52,268 nucleotides of DNA from positions 1-52,268 of the forward strand of contig JAXHUR010000014.1 of the NCBI GenBank assembly GCA_034189505.1, written 5' to 3'. Below, piece after piece: positions 1 through 6,149 of this stretch. A program made the position numbers and the translations under genes. The DNA is from Geoalkalibacter_A sp034189505 (GTDB lineage Bacteria > Desulfobacterota > Desulfuromonadia > Desulfuromonadales > Geoalkalibacteraceae). The notes beneath the pieces are model-generated. The model saw only the letters and a list, made by a program, of their open reading frames with translations, was not told where the DNA came from and did no database searches. How positions within the stretch are numbered: position 1 is the stretch's first letter; each line of letters begins with the position of its first letter.

Positions 1-1
1 G

Positions 2-268
2 GCGGATCGTCTGGCATTGTCGCTCATCAATCTCGGACAGGTGAAGAAAAAGGGTTTTCGGGTGCTGGAGTCCGGCGCCGTTGTTATGGATGACGAAACG
101 CGCAAAACTTTACTGACCGAATACCAGAAGCGCAAGCAGGTCGAAGTCGAGCATCCCTTCCTCAAGGAAAAGGTGCCTATCGGTATGCTGATGTTCTCCC
201 AGGCGCAACTGCTCAGTCGTTATCTGCGCGGCGATCTTGACGAATATCCCCCCTATCTGTGGAGGTAA
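2..268 (+). CDS. cas1: CRISPR-associated endonuclease Cas1, type I-C, C-terminal part
   Basis: The gene runs in from the left edge; the open frame starts at base 2, and only about the last 88 residues are present. Cas1 is the metal-dependent integrase that, with Cas2, inserts new spacers into CRISPR arrays. The visible part reads through ADRLALSLINLGQ and ends in the typical type I-C tail, with HPFLKEKVPIG, a QAQLL(S)RYLRGDLD block and a terminal PPYLWR. This matches Cas1 of subtype I-C rather than I-E. The stop codon lies only 4 bp before the cas2 start, as usual for a cas1-cas2 pair. Most catalytic residues lie outside the window, so activity cannot be judged here. Subtype assignment is from memory of the family. 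Confidence 0.9.
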   Translation, partial: ADRLALSLINLGQVKKKGFRVLESGAVVMDDETRKTLLTEYQKRKQVEVEHPFLKEKVPIGMLMFSQAQLLSRYLRGDLDEYPPYLWR

Positions 269-272
269 TGCG

Positions 273-533
273 ATGATGGTGCTGGTAAGCTATGACGTGG
301 CGACGACTGACCCGGCGGGTGCCAAGCGCCTGCGCAAAGTGGCCCGGATTTGTACAAACCACGGCCAGCGCGTTCAATATTCGGTGTTTGAGTGCATCGT
401 CGACCCTGCGCAATGGGTGGCGCTTCGCCAGCAACTCATTCGGGCCATAGATGACGCCCAGGACAGTCTCAGGTTTTATTTTCTGGGGGCAAATTGGCGG
501 AAACGGGTTGAACATATTGGTGCATGGTTTTGA
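273..533 (+). pseudogene. cas2: Cas2, type I-C, C-terminally truncated by an IS21 element
   Basis: Cas2 is the small ferredoxin-fold protein that bridges two Cas1 dimers in the spacer integration complex. The start ATG at 273 (MMVLVSYDV) is preceded by GGAGG at 261. The conserved I-C core is present: LVSYDVATTDPAGAKRLRKVA, then QRVQYSVFECIVDPAQW and SLRFYFLGANW. After VEHIGA the frame breaks off as W-F-stop at 86 residues. I-C Cas2 proteins usually run about 10 residues further, to a GP-L-I-V type end. The stop codon TGA (531-533) is the first three bases of the IS21 left end, so the insertion sequence supplies the stop. The missing tail normally packs against Cas1, so adaptation is probably impaired. 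That functional consequence is inference. Confidence 0.85.
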
Positions 534-640
534 TAATCTAAATTTGACCAGTTAAGGGGCCCTGTGATTACCCAAAATTGACCACCCCCCGCATCCCTTC
601 GGTACGATGGTAACAGACTACTGCTACCGAAGGAGAGAGG

Positions 641-2137
641 ATGCTTAGGATGGATCAGTACGAACACATTCGCACGGCCCACCGGGTCTACGGGCAAACG
701 GTCAGCGAGATTGCCCGCACCACCGGACATTCGCGCAACACAATTCGCAAAGCACTGAAACAGCCTTACGATGGCTATTCGCAGCGTCAACATCAGCCGT
801 ACCCGGTACTCGGAGCCTATCTCGACATCATTGATGGCTGGCTGCGCGAGGATCAGGCAAGACCGCGCAAGCAGCGCCACACCGCCAGGCGCATTTTCGA
901 CAGGTTAGTCGATGAGCACGATTACAGCGGCAGCGAGTCGAATGTGCGCAAATACGTGCGTGACGCTAAAGCCGGCCTTGGCCTCGGCCATCAGCAGGCT
1001 TTTTTGCCTCTGGAGCCGGAACTGGGCCAGGAAGCCGAGGTGGATTGGGGTACGGCCACGGTGGTGCTGCAGGGCCAGCCGGTCAAGGTCAAATCCTTCT
1101 GTATGCGCTCTAAGGGCTCAGGAAAACCGTTTGTGCGCCTCTACCCTTGCGAGCGGCAGCAGGCTTTCTTCGATGCCCTGATGCATGCCTTTGCCTTTTA
1201 TGGCGGCGTCTTCTCCCGGTTGATCTTTGACAACCTCACCAGCGCGGTGCGCAAGGTCCTGCAGGGTAAGGCGCGCCTGGAGCAGGAATCATTCAGCCGT
1301 TTTCGTGCCTATTACAACTTCGAGGCGCGCTTCTGCAACCCCGGCGCCGGCCATGAAAAAGGCGGCGTCGAAGGGTTGGTCGGCTTTTCCCGGCGCAACT
1401 TCCTCGTGCCGCTGCCCGAGGCCGATTGTCTTGAAGAGATCAACGAGCGCCTGCTGCGGCAGTGCATCGGCTACGGCCAGCATACGATCCGCGGCAAGGA
1501 CCAGCCGGTGGAGGCACTCTTCGAGCAGGAGCGCGCCTGCCTGCTGCCTTTGCCCGAGGTGGCCTTTGGCAATACACAGCTTCTGTCCGCCCGGGCGGAT
1601 AAATACGCCACCGTCATTGTGGACAAAAATCGCTACTCAGTGCCCACCCGCCTGGTCGGCCAGAGCCTGCGGGTGATCTGCCACGTCGATCAGGTCGAGA
1701 TCTTCGCCCAGAGCCGGCGCGTCGCCTGTCACCGCCGACTGTTCGCCAACAACCAGTGGCAGCTCGACCCCGATCACTACCTGGAACTGCTCAAGCAGCG
1801 GCCTTTGGCTTTCCACAGCGCTCGGCCGATCCGCAACTGGAAAAAACACTGGCCACAGCCGATGCACCAGCTTCTGGAGCGCTTCTGCCAGGCCCACGGA
1901 GATAGCCGGGGGATCAAGGCTTTCATCGAGGTGCTGCTGCTGTTTCGCAACCATAAGGCCGAGCACGTCGAGGCCGCTATCGCCACCGCCGTCGAATCCG
2001 GTATCAGCGCCAGCGACGGCGTGCGGCACCTGCTGCATCACTACACCCCGCAACCAAAGATCGTTGCCCTTGAGCGCTATGCGCGCCTGCCCGAGGCAGA
2101 CATCTCGGTTTATGCCAGGCTCGGAGGTGGGTCATGA
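641..2137 (+). CDS. istA: IS21-family transposase IstA
   Basis: A 498-residue DDE transposase that cuts and joins the ends of its own element together with IstB. An N-terminal helix-turn-helix lies near residues 15-42 (VSEIARTTGHSRNTIRKAL). The integrase core shows D135 in EVDWG, D197 in FDNLTSAV and a HEKGGVEG block at 238-245 that supplies the glutamate. The length is normal for the family. The start at 641 follows GGAGAGAGG directly; a second ATG at 653 is possible. The stop overlaps the istB start by 4 bp (ATGA), pointing to translational coupling. No frameshift or missing block was seen. Confidence 0.95.
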   Translation: MLRMDQYEHIRTAHRVYGQTVSEIARTTGHSRNTIRKALKQPYDGYSQRQHQPYPVLGAYLDIIDGWLREDQARPRKQRHTARRIFDRLVDEHDYSGSESNVRKYVRDAKAGLGLGHQQAFLPLEPELGQEAEVDWGTATVVLQGQPVKVKSFCMRSKGSGKPFVRLYPCERQQAFFDALMHAFAFYGGVFSRLIFDNLTSAVRKVLQGKARLEQESFSRFRAYYNFEARFCNPGAGHEKGGVEGLVGFSRRNFLVPLPEADCLEEINERLLRQCIGYGQHTIRGKDQPVEALFEQERACLLPLPEVAFGNTQLLSARADKYATVIVDKNRYSVPTRLVGQSLRVICHVDQVEIFAQSRRVACHRRLFANNQWQLDPDHYLELLKQRPLAFHSARPIRNWKKHWPQPMHQLLERFCQAHGDSRGIKAFIEVLLLFRNHKAEHVEAAIATAVESGISASDGVRHLLHHYTPQPKIVALERYARLPEADISVYARLGGGS

Positions 2138-2919
2138 GCCGTGCCGCCGATGCAATGCTGGTGCAGCACAACCTCAAAGCCCTGAACCTGACCAATATGG
2201 CTCGCCATATTGAGCAGCACTTGCGTCAGGCCCGAGACGAGGGGATCGACTACAGCCAGTTTCTGCTGGAGCTGACCGAGCTTGAGCTGCGTATCCGCAC
2301 CGAGCAACGCGAGAAACGCCGACTCAAGGAGGCAAAGTTCCCGCTGCTCAAACCTTTGGAAAGCTTCGAATTCGAAGCCGCTCCCAGTCTGGACCGGCGC
2401 CTGGTGCGTGAGTTGGCAACGGGTGATTATATCGATAACCAGCGCAACGTCATCCTGCTGGGCAAAAGCGGTACCGGCAAAACCCATCTTGCCACCGCCC
2501 TGGGGATCGAAGCCTGCCGCCAGAGCAAGCGAGTGCGCTTTGTGACCGGCTACGCCTTAGCCAACGAGTTGATCGAGGCACGCACCGAAAAGGACTTAAG
2601 CAGGCTTCTCGGCAAGTACGCTCGTATTGATCTGCTCATCCTCGATGAGCTTGGCTACGTGCCCTTCTCCAAAGAAGGCGCCGAATTGCTCTTCCAGGTC
2701 CTGGCCGAGCGCCACGAGCGTGGTTCAGTGATCATCACCACCAATCTGGGCTTTGCCGACTGGACGCAGATTTTCGGCGATCCGAACATGACCGCCGCGC
2801 TTCTCGACCGGTTGACGCACCGCGCCCATATCATCGAATGCACATGGGACAGCTACCGCCTCAAGCAGTCCTTGAAAGGGGGAGACAACAACTACCCACA
2901 ACCCGAGAAAAAGAAGTAA
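2134..2919 (+). CDS. istB: IS21-family helper ATPase IstB
   Basis: A 261-residue AAA+ ATPase related to DnaC, which assists IstA in target selection and transposition. The Walker A motif GKSGTGKT is at 110-117 and Walker B LLILDELGY near 167-175, followed by a sensor-type ITTN stretch. The C-terminal region has a typical LLDRLTHRAHIIE block. Length and domain order are normal for IstB. It begins inside the end of istA, and its stop lies about 15 bp before the right-end repeats of the element. Confidence 0.95.
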   Translation: MSRAADAMLVQHNLKALNLTNMARHIEQHLRQARDEGIDYSQFLLELTELELRIRTEQREKRRLKEAKFPLLKPLESFEFEAAPSLDRRLVRELATGDYIDNQRNVILLGKSGTGKTHLATALGIEACRQSKRVRFVTGYALANELIEARTEKDLSRLLGKYARIDLLILDELGYVPFSKEGAELLFQVLAERHERGSVIITTNLGFADWTQIFGDPNMTAALLDRLTHRAHIIECTWDSYRLKQSLKGGDNNYPQPEKKK

Positions 2920-2980
2920 TTTTCAACCAACGGGGGTGGTCAAAATTCGGTGATCACGGGTGGTCAATTTTCGGTTGTCA

Positions 2981-3146
2981 TTTCGACCCCCTCCACCGCC
3001 GAACAAACGGGCGACGTGGCCTCGGCGCAGGATGCGGGCGGAATTCCGCGGGCACCTTGCCAAGTCCCCCTGACACCTTCGTAGTTGATACCGAGGGCCA
3101 TTCCCCCTAGAATGGCCACGACTGTTTGCATGAACGGATGATCCAT
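2981..3146 (-). pseudogene. Remnant of a small membrane-anchored protein cut by the IS21 right end
   Basis: On the minus strand an open frame starts at ATG 3146 (GTG 3149 also possible) and runs about 55 codons straight into the IS21 right end, where it stops within the element. It begins MDHPFMQTVVAILGGMALG, a plausible N-terminal membrane segment, followed by about 35 residues rich in G, P, A and C. The layout resembles the N-terminus of membrane-anchored rhodanese-like proteins of related bacteria, but too little is left to be sure. The divergent neighbour starts at 3193, consistent with a real 5' end here. No clear ribosome binding site is visible. Confidence 0.35.
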
Positions 3147-3192
3147 CACAAGAAAGCCACACTCGACTCGAACCAGCAGGGAGGATTGAAGC

Positions 3193-3828
3193 ATGAAAGT
3201 CGTCGCCTTCAACGGCAGTCCGCGCAAGGAAGGGAACACCCGGCAGGCCCTGAACATGGTCACGGCGGAGCTGGAAGCGGCCGGGATCGAAACCGAGATC
3301 GTCACCGTCGGCGACCAGGCGATCCGCGGCTGCATCGCCTGCGGCATGTGCGCCAAGAACCGGGACGAGAAGTGCGTTCTCTCCGGCGACGAGGTCAACA
3401 CCTGGATCCAGCAGATCAAGGGCGCCGACGGCGTTCTCCTCGGTTCGCCGGTCCACTACGCCGCCCTGTCGGGAGCGATGAAGTCGTTCCTCGACCGCGC
3501 CTTCTACGTCGCCGGCATGAACGGCGGTCTCTTTCGCCACAAGGTCGGCGCTGCGCTGGTGGCGGTGCGCCGCTCCGGCGGCATCCCGGCCTGGGAGCAG
3601 CTCAACAACTTCCTGATGTATTCGGAGATGCTGATCCCCACCTCCAACTACTGGAACGTCATCCACGGCCGCATGCCGGGGGAGGTGGCCCAGGATGAGG
3701 AGGGGGTGCAGATCATGCGGGTGCTGGGGAAGAACATGGCGTGGCTGCTGCAACTGGTCGAACACGGCAAGGGGGCGGTGACGCCTCCGGCGCAGGAGAA
3801 AAAGGCCTATATGCACTTTATCCGCTGA
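3193..3828 (+). CDS. Iron-sulfur flavoprotein-like NAD(P)H-dependent FMN reductase
   Basis: A 211-residue flavodoxin-fold protein likely to transfer electrons through FMN. The phosphate-binding loop of the FMN reductase family is clear: FNGSPRKEGNT at residues 6-16. A cysteine cluster follows at C47, C50, C53 and C61 (CxxCxxC then seven residues and C), like the compact [4Fe-4S] motif of archaeal-type iron-sulfur flavoproteins (Isf). The later motif LLGSPVHYAALSG is also typical. The start is preceded by GGGAGGATT. It stands alone between IS debris on both sides, so context gives no partner. The family is well supported; electron donor and acceptor are unknown. Confidence 0.85.
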   Translation: MKVVAFNGSPRKEGNTRQALNMVTAELEAAGIETEIVTVGDQAIRGCIACGMCAKNRDEKCVLSGDEVNTWIQQIKGADGVLLGSPVHYAALSGAMKSFLDRAFYVAGMNGGLFRHKVGAALVAVRRSGGIPAWEQLNNFLMYSEMLIPTSNYWNVIHGRMPGEVAQDEEGVQIMRVLGKNMAWLLQLVEHGKGAVTPPAQEKKAYMHFIR

Positions 3829-4000
3829 GTTTGGGAACGATGCAGAGGGAGTCCCTGCCCCCATTGAACCGCCCTCAGAAAGGAACGGTTCAACAGTGCT
3901 GACGCACGAAACACCGAAGTGAGATAATGCGGCACCTTACGCCAACCTGGAAAAATATTTTGCCGGGGGACCTTTAAAGTTTGACAGTTCCGGAAGTAAT

Positions 4001-4053
4001 TGGAAGCCTCCCCTCTGTGAACCGCTCAAAGTTCTCAGAAAAGGAGGCTTCCA
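4001..4053 (+). promoter_or_regulatory. RBS-sequestering stem-loop upstream of IS200 tnpA
   Basis: An 11-bp perfect inverted repeat pairs TGGAAGCCTCC (4001-4011) with GGAGGCTTCCA (4043-4053). The right arm contains the AGGAGG ribosome binding site of tnpA and reaches the base before its TTG start at 4054, so folding would hide the translation start. Translation repression by a 5' stem-loop is established for IS200 of enterobacteria; applying it here is inference from structure. Confidence 0.7.
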
Positions 4054-4520
4054 TTGAACAACATCCAAAGCCTATGTCATTCGGTATGGGACTGCAAGTA
4101 TCACATTGTCTGGATACCGAAGTATCGTCGAAAGGTGCTTTATGGTCGGATTCGGCGACACCTTGGAGAAGTGATACGGGAATTGGCGAGGCAGCGCGAG
4201 AGTTTGATTCTTGAAGGTCATTTGTGCTCCGACCATGTTCATGTGTATATCGCGATCCCGCCAAAGTATGCGGTCGCTCAGGTCTCAGGTCGTTGGCTAC
4301 ATCAAGGGAAAGAGCGCCATCGACATTGATGCTTTTTTGCGAAAGCATCAATATTGCCCGGACATTTGCTGGTCGTACCCGGAATTTCACCGGGGAGAAC
4401 TTCTGGGCAAGAGGCTGTTTTGCCTCGACAGTAGGACGTGACGAAGAAGTGATCAGAAAGTACATTCAGAATCAGGAACGTGAAGATCGCAGGGCAGATC
4501 AAATGAAACTGCTCAGCTAG
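4054..4520 (+). pseudogene. tnpA: IS200-type transposase TnpA, two frameshifts
   Basis: This is a small Y1 HUH-type transposase that would move its element as single-stranded DNA. The start is TTG after AGGAGG. Frame 1 gives the N-terminus with KYHIVWIPKYRRKVLYG and the HUH motif in SDHVHVYIAIPPKYAVAQV. A 7-bp tandem duplication TCAGGTC (4278-4284, 4285-4291) then shifts the frame, giving VGYIKGKSAI. A 28-bp insertion with a hairpin (4322-4349) shifts it again, and the C-terminus ARTFAGRTRNFTGENFWARG follows, with the expected DEEVIRKYIQNQE end. Removing both insertions restores a family-like reading frame of normal length. It cannot make an intact transposase as it stands. Confidence 0.85.
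4322..4349 (+). repeat. 28-bp hairpin insertion inside tnpA (copy 1)
   Basis: These 28 bases interrupt the tnpA frame immediately after GCCATC and before AA. They hold arms TTGATGCTTT and AAAGCATCAA (the last AA from the target) around a 6-nt loop. With its flanks, a 36-bp stretch (4316-4351) is identical to 6043-6078. The CATC on both sides could be a 4-bp target duplication. Confidence 0.8.
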
Positions 4521-4614
4521 CCGCCTTCAGGCGGCCCAAGGTTTGAGATCACCGCTTTGAGCGGTTCACCTGTAAAGCCCCCGGCTTTGCCGGGGGATAG
4601 TTACTTTTTTTGGC

Positions 4615-4914
4615 CTACTTGGTCTTCTCGGCTTCCATTGCTTCCTTTCCGGCTTTTACTGCCGCCTTGACCTGATCGGATTTTTCTTCCACCCGGTGCA
4701 TACCCTCCTCAACGGTTTTTTTCAGACGCTCTTCCGCCTCTTTGGTGATGTTATTCATTTTGGTGCGTGTCTCATCGACCATACCCTGGAGCTTTTCGCG
4801 TGTTTCCGACCCAGAGCGAGGGGCGGTTAACAGTGCGAGCCCTCCACCAATGACCGCACCGAGAGTGAATGCCAAAAATGTCGTCCCCAATCCATTATTT
4901 CGATTTTCTGTCAT
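4615..4914 (-). CDS. YtxH domain protein
   Basis: A 99-residue protein with an N-terminal glycine-rich membrane segment (FLAFTLGAVIGGGLALLTAP, residues 12-31) followed by a charged helical tail rich in E and K. This is the YtxH layout, a family of small membrane-anchored proteins linked to stress in Firmicutes but with no defined biochemical role. The TAPRSGSETREKL block is the family signature. It is translationally coupled to the upstream DUF948 gene by an ATGA overlap (4911-4914), and the pair is common in bacteria. The stop lies close to the right end of the IS200 relic. Confidence 0.82.
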   Translation of the reverse strand: MTENRNNGLGTTFLAFTLGAVIGGGLALLTAPRSGSETREKLQGMVDETRTKMNNITKEAEERLKKTVEEGMHRVEEKSDQVKAAVKAGKEAMEAEKTK

Positions 4915-5312
4915 AAGCTGTTCTCCTTTTCATCGGTTTTTTGAAACAGGACCTTGCTTGCCGCCTTGATTCCCACAACGAGCCCTCCTGCGATTTCAGC
5001 ATATCGATACATATCCTGTCGTAAAAAACTGCTTGCATGTCGAAGCGATTCGGCCAGTTCATCTAAGGTTTCTACCATATCCTCTGCTTTGTCGGTTCCT
5101 TTCTCAACCTTTCCCGTAATCCGGTTAATTCGCTCCATGGTTTCATTCAGGTCTTTCACCGCAGGGGGGAGTCCACTTCGCAATTCACTCAATAACGCGC
5201 CAGCTTCCTGAGCGGTCTTTTTAACCTGCCAAATCAGTGGCAAGAGAAATGATACAAGAATTATAACCACCACAAGGAAACCGAGCGTCAGAATATCAAC
5301 CTGGACTGTCAT
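4911..5312 (-). CDS. DUF948 family membrane protein
   Basis: A 133-residue protein with one N-terminal membrane helix (about residues 8-28, LGFLVVVIILVSFLLPLIW) and a long helical region with heptad-like spacing. The tail carries a second hydrophobic stretch (IAGGLVVGIKA, about 106-117). DUF948 proteins are general-stress-type membrane proteins of unknown activity and often precede a YtxH gene, as here. The DUF948-YtxH pair forms a two-gene minus-strand operon. Upstream of the start is non-coding DNA with mobile debris. Confidence 0.78.
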   Translation of the reverse strand: MTVQVDILTLGFLVVVIILVSFLLPLIWQVKKTAQEAGALLSELRSGLPPAVKDLNETMERINRITGKVEKGTDKAEDMVETLDELAESLRHASSFLRQDMYRYAEIAGGLVVGIKAASKVLFQKTDEKENSL

Positions 5313-5445
5313 AGTCGCCCTCCCGTTTTTTAATCTTTCTATATGAATTAGACCACAAATGGATAATGTGGCAATTGATAGACTTGCAAAAAGTGAAAAG
5401 GGTCAGATAAATGTCAAATTCTGTCACTTTTTTTGGAGGTACAGA

Positions 5446-5508
5446 ATGTTTCGGTTCTATCCACCTTCGTCTGGTGGAAAGAACCGTAATTTTTTTTCGT
5501 ATGCCTAG
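5446..5508 (+). other. Possible 20-codon ORF overlapping a terminator hairpin
   Basis: ATG at 5446 is preceded by TTTGGAGG at good spacing and opens 20 codons, ending in TAG inside the left tip of the MITE-like repeat. The coding stretch is also the terminator hairpin at 5452-5497. It resembles a leader peptide arrangement, but no regulated gene follows on the plus strand for over 600 bp. It is more likely a leftover of a mobile element; the nearby GGGTCAGATAAATGTCAAATT resembles sequences found around REP-associated transposases. Confidence 0.15.
5452..5497 (+). terminator. Rho-independent terminator-like hairpin
   Basis: On the plus strand, CGGTTCT...CCACC and GGTGG...AGAACCG pair around a short loop, followed after a few bases by eight T residues (5490-5497). 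No complete plus-strand gene lies just upstream; the hairpin falls inside a 20-codon frame that starts at 5446. Confidence 0.6.
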
Positions 5509-5671
5509 GAGGCGTCGGACTTTGGAAGAATCTACTGCGAAACCAGCAAATCGGACCATATTTCCGCAAATTTTCGACAAATAGGTCTACTATTCGCTCT
5601 CAAATTTCCGAAAATCTGTCCTCGATTTGCCAATTTCTCGTGACGATCCCCAAAGTCCGACAGCCTCCTAG
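5505..5671. repeat. MITE-like palindromic element with 21-bp terminal inverted repeats
   Basis: The left end reads CTAGGAGGC-GTCGGACTTTGG, and the right end read inward is CTAGGAGGCTGTCGGACTTTGG, identical except for one missing base. Similarity continues inside both arms (GCAAATCG, then ATTT-CG-AAATTT and AATAG), so the whole 167 bp can fold as one long imperfect hairpin. CTAG at each tip could be a 4-bp target duplication of IS5 type. No coding capacity was seen. It is most likely a non-autonomous derivative of a DDE insertion sequence. Confidence 0.7.
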
Positions 5672-5918
5672 AGCTTGATTTCCGCAGCCTTTTCCGACCC
5701 GTCCATCTTTGTTGTTCTCGGGAGACCTTGTGTGTCGCGGAAAATAATTTACTGTCTGTTGCACCGAAAGCCTTGCCCCTTTACCCCATGACAAGGGGAG
5801 GATTTCCACTTTTGCGAGAATCTTTTTCGGCACCAAGTAAAGAGAAGGGGTAGGTCTTTTCAAACTTATCCCTTTTTTCTTTCGTGTGCCCATCATATCT
5901 GCGTTATTTTATATGAAG

Positions 5919-6048
5919 TTTGATGGCGTCGCAAAAACTCACCAACTGCTGCGTTGCTGCAATTGCTCTCACTGCTTCGACGTACGTAAGTACGCCTCAT
6001 TGCTCGACAATCGCGCGCCTTGCATTTGGCGCTTTTTGCTTAGCCATC
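5919..6048. repeat. Dispersed inverted-repeat element
   Basis: The element begins TTTGATGGCGTCGCAAAAA and ends TTTTTGCTTAGCCATC, imperfect inverted repeats of each other. Its interior holds short palindromic words such as ACGTACGTAAGTACG. It does not encode a convincing protein. A solo end-like match, GATGGCGTTGCAAAA, occurs at 43892-43906. From memory, closely similar dispersed repeats exist in Geobacter/Desulfuromonas genomes, but no search was made. Confidence 0.65.
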
Positions 6049-6076
6049 GACATTGATGCTTTTTTGCGAAAGCATC
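6049..6076 (+). repeat. 28-bp hairpin insertion (copy 2)
   Basis: Base-for-base the same 28 bp as at 4322-4349, again between GCCATC and AA. Here the GCCATC is the right tip of the dispersed element at 5919-6048, whose expected end is GCCATCAA. The insertion therefore entered the same octamer at two unrelated places. Confidence 0.8.
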
Positions 6077-6149
6077 AAGTTTGTATCCATACAGTTTTTT
6101 CAATGGACTCTGATCTGGGCAGAGGATTTGCGCCGGAGGGAACGAACCA

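Larger units (their letters stand above)
531..2980 (+). mobile_element. IS21-family insertion sequence (istA-istB)
   Basis: A 2,450-bp element carries istA and istB between terminal inverted repeats. The left end starts TGATAATCTAAATTTGACCA and repeats the GACCA motif at about 574-588. The right end (2934-2980) reads inward on the opposite strand as TGACAACCGAAAATTGACCA, followed by a second GACCACC repeat. Both ends therefore have the TG...CA termini and paired internal repeats common in IS21. The flanks share only TTT (528-530 and 2981-2983), so a normal 4-8 bp target duplication is not convincing. This suggests that a deletion or recombination followed insertion. Both genes are intact, so the element may be active. 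Confidence 0.88.
3959..4605 (+). mobile_element. Decayed IS200-type element
   Basis: The segment holds a broken IS200 tnpA flanked by structures typical of this single-strand-transposing family. A 12-bp direct repeat TTTGCCGGGGGA occurs at 3959-3970 and 4586-4597. A 15-bp perfect inverted repeat GTGAACCGCTCAAAG lies at 4017-4031 and, inverted, at 4555-4569. Right-end hairpins occur at 4520-4535 (GCCGCC, loop TTCA) and 4578-4596 (CCCCCGGC, loop TTT). The exact termini are not certain; the outer direct repeats were used as approximate limits. Confidence 0.7.

Noticed and set aside
2981..3190. Possible CRISPR repeat debris after the IS21 element
   Set aside because: No pair of similar 30-36 bp repeats was found; the stretch fits a coding remnant better.
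2923..3864. 313-codon minus-strand frame opposite the flavoprotein gene
   Set aside because: The plus-strand gene has clear FMN and cysteine motifs; only the first part of the minus strand near 2981-3146, in another frame, looks like a gene remnant.
3866..3897. Hairpin TTGAACCG/CGGTTCAA as terminator of the flavoprotein gene
   Set aside because: The stem is only 8 bp with a 12-nt loop and no T-run follows.
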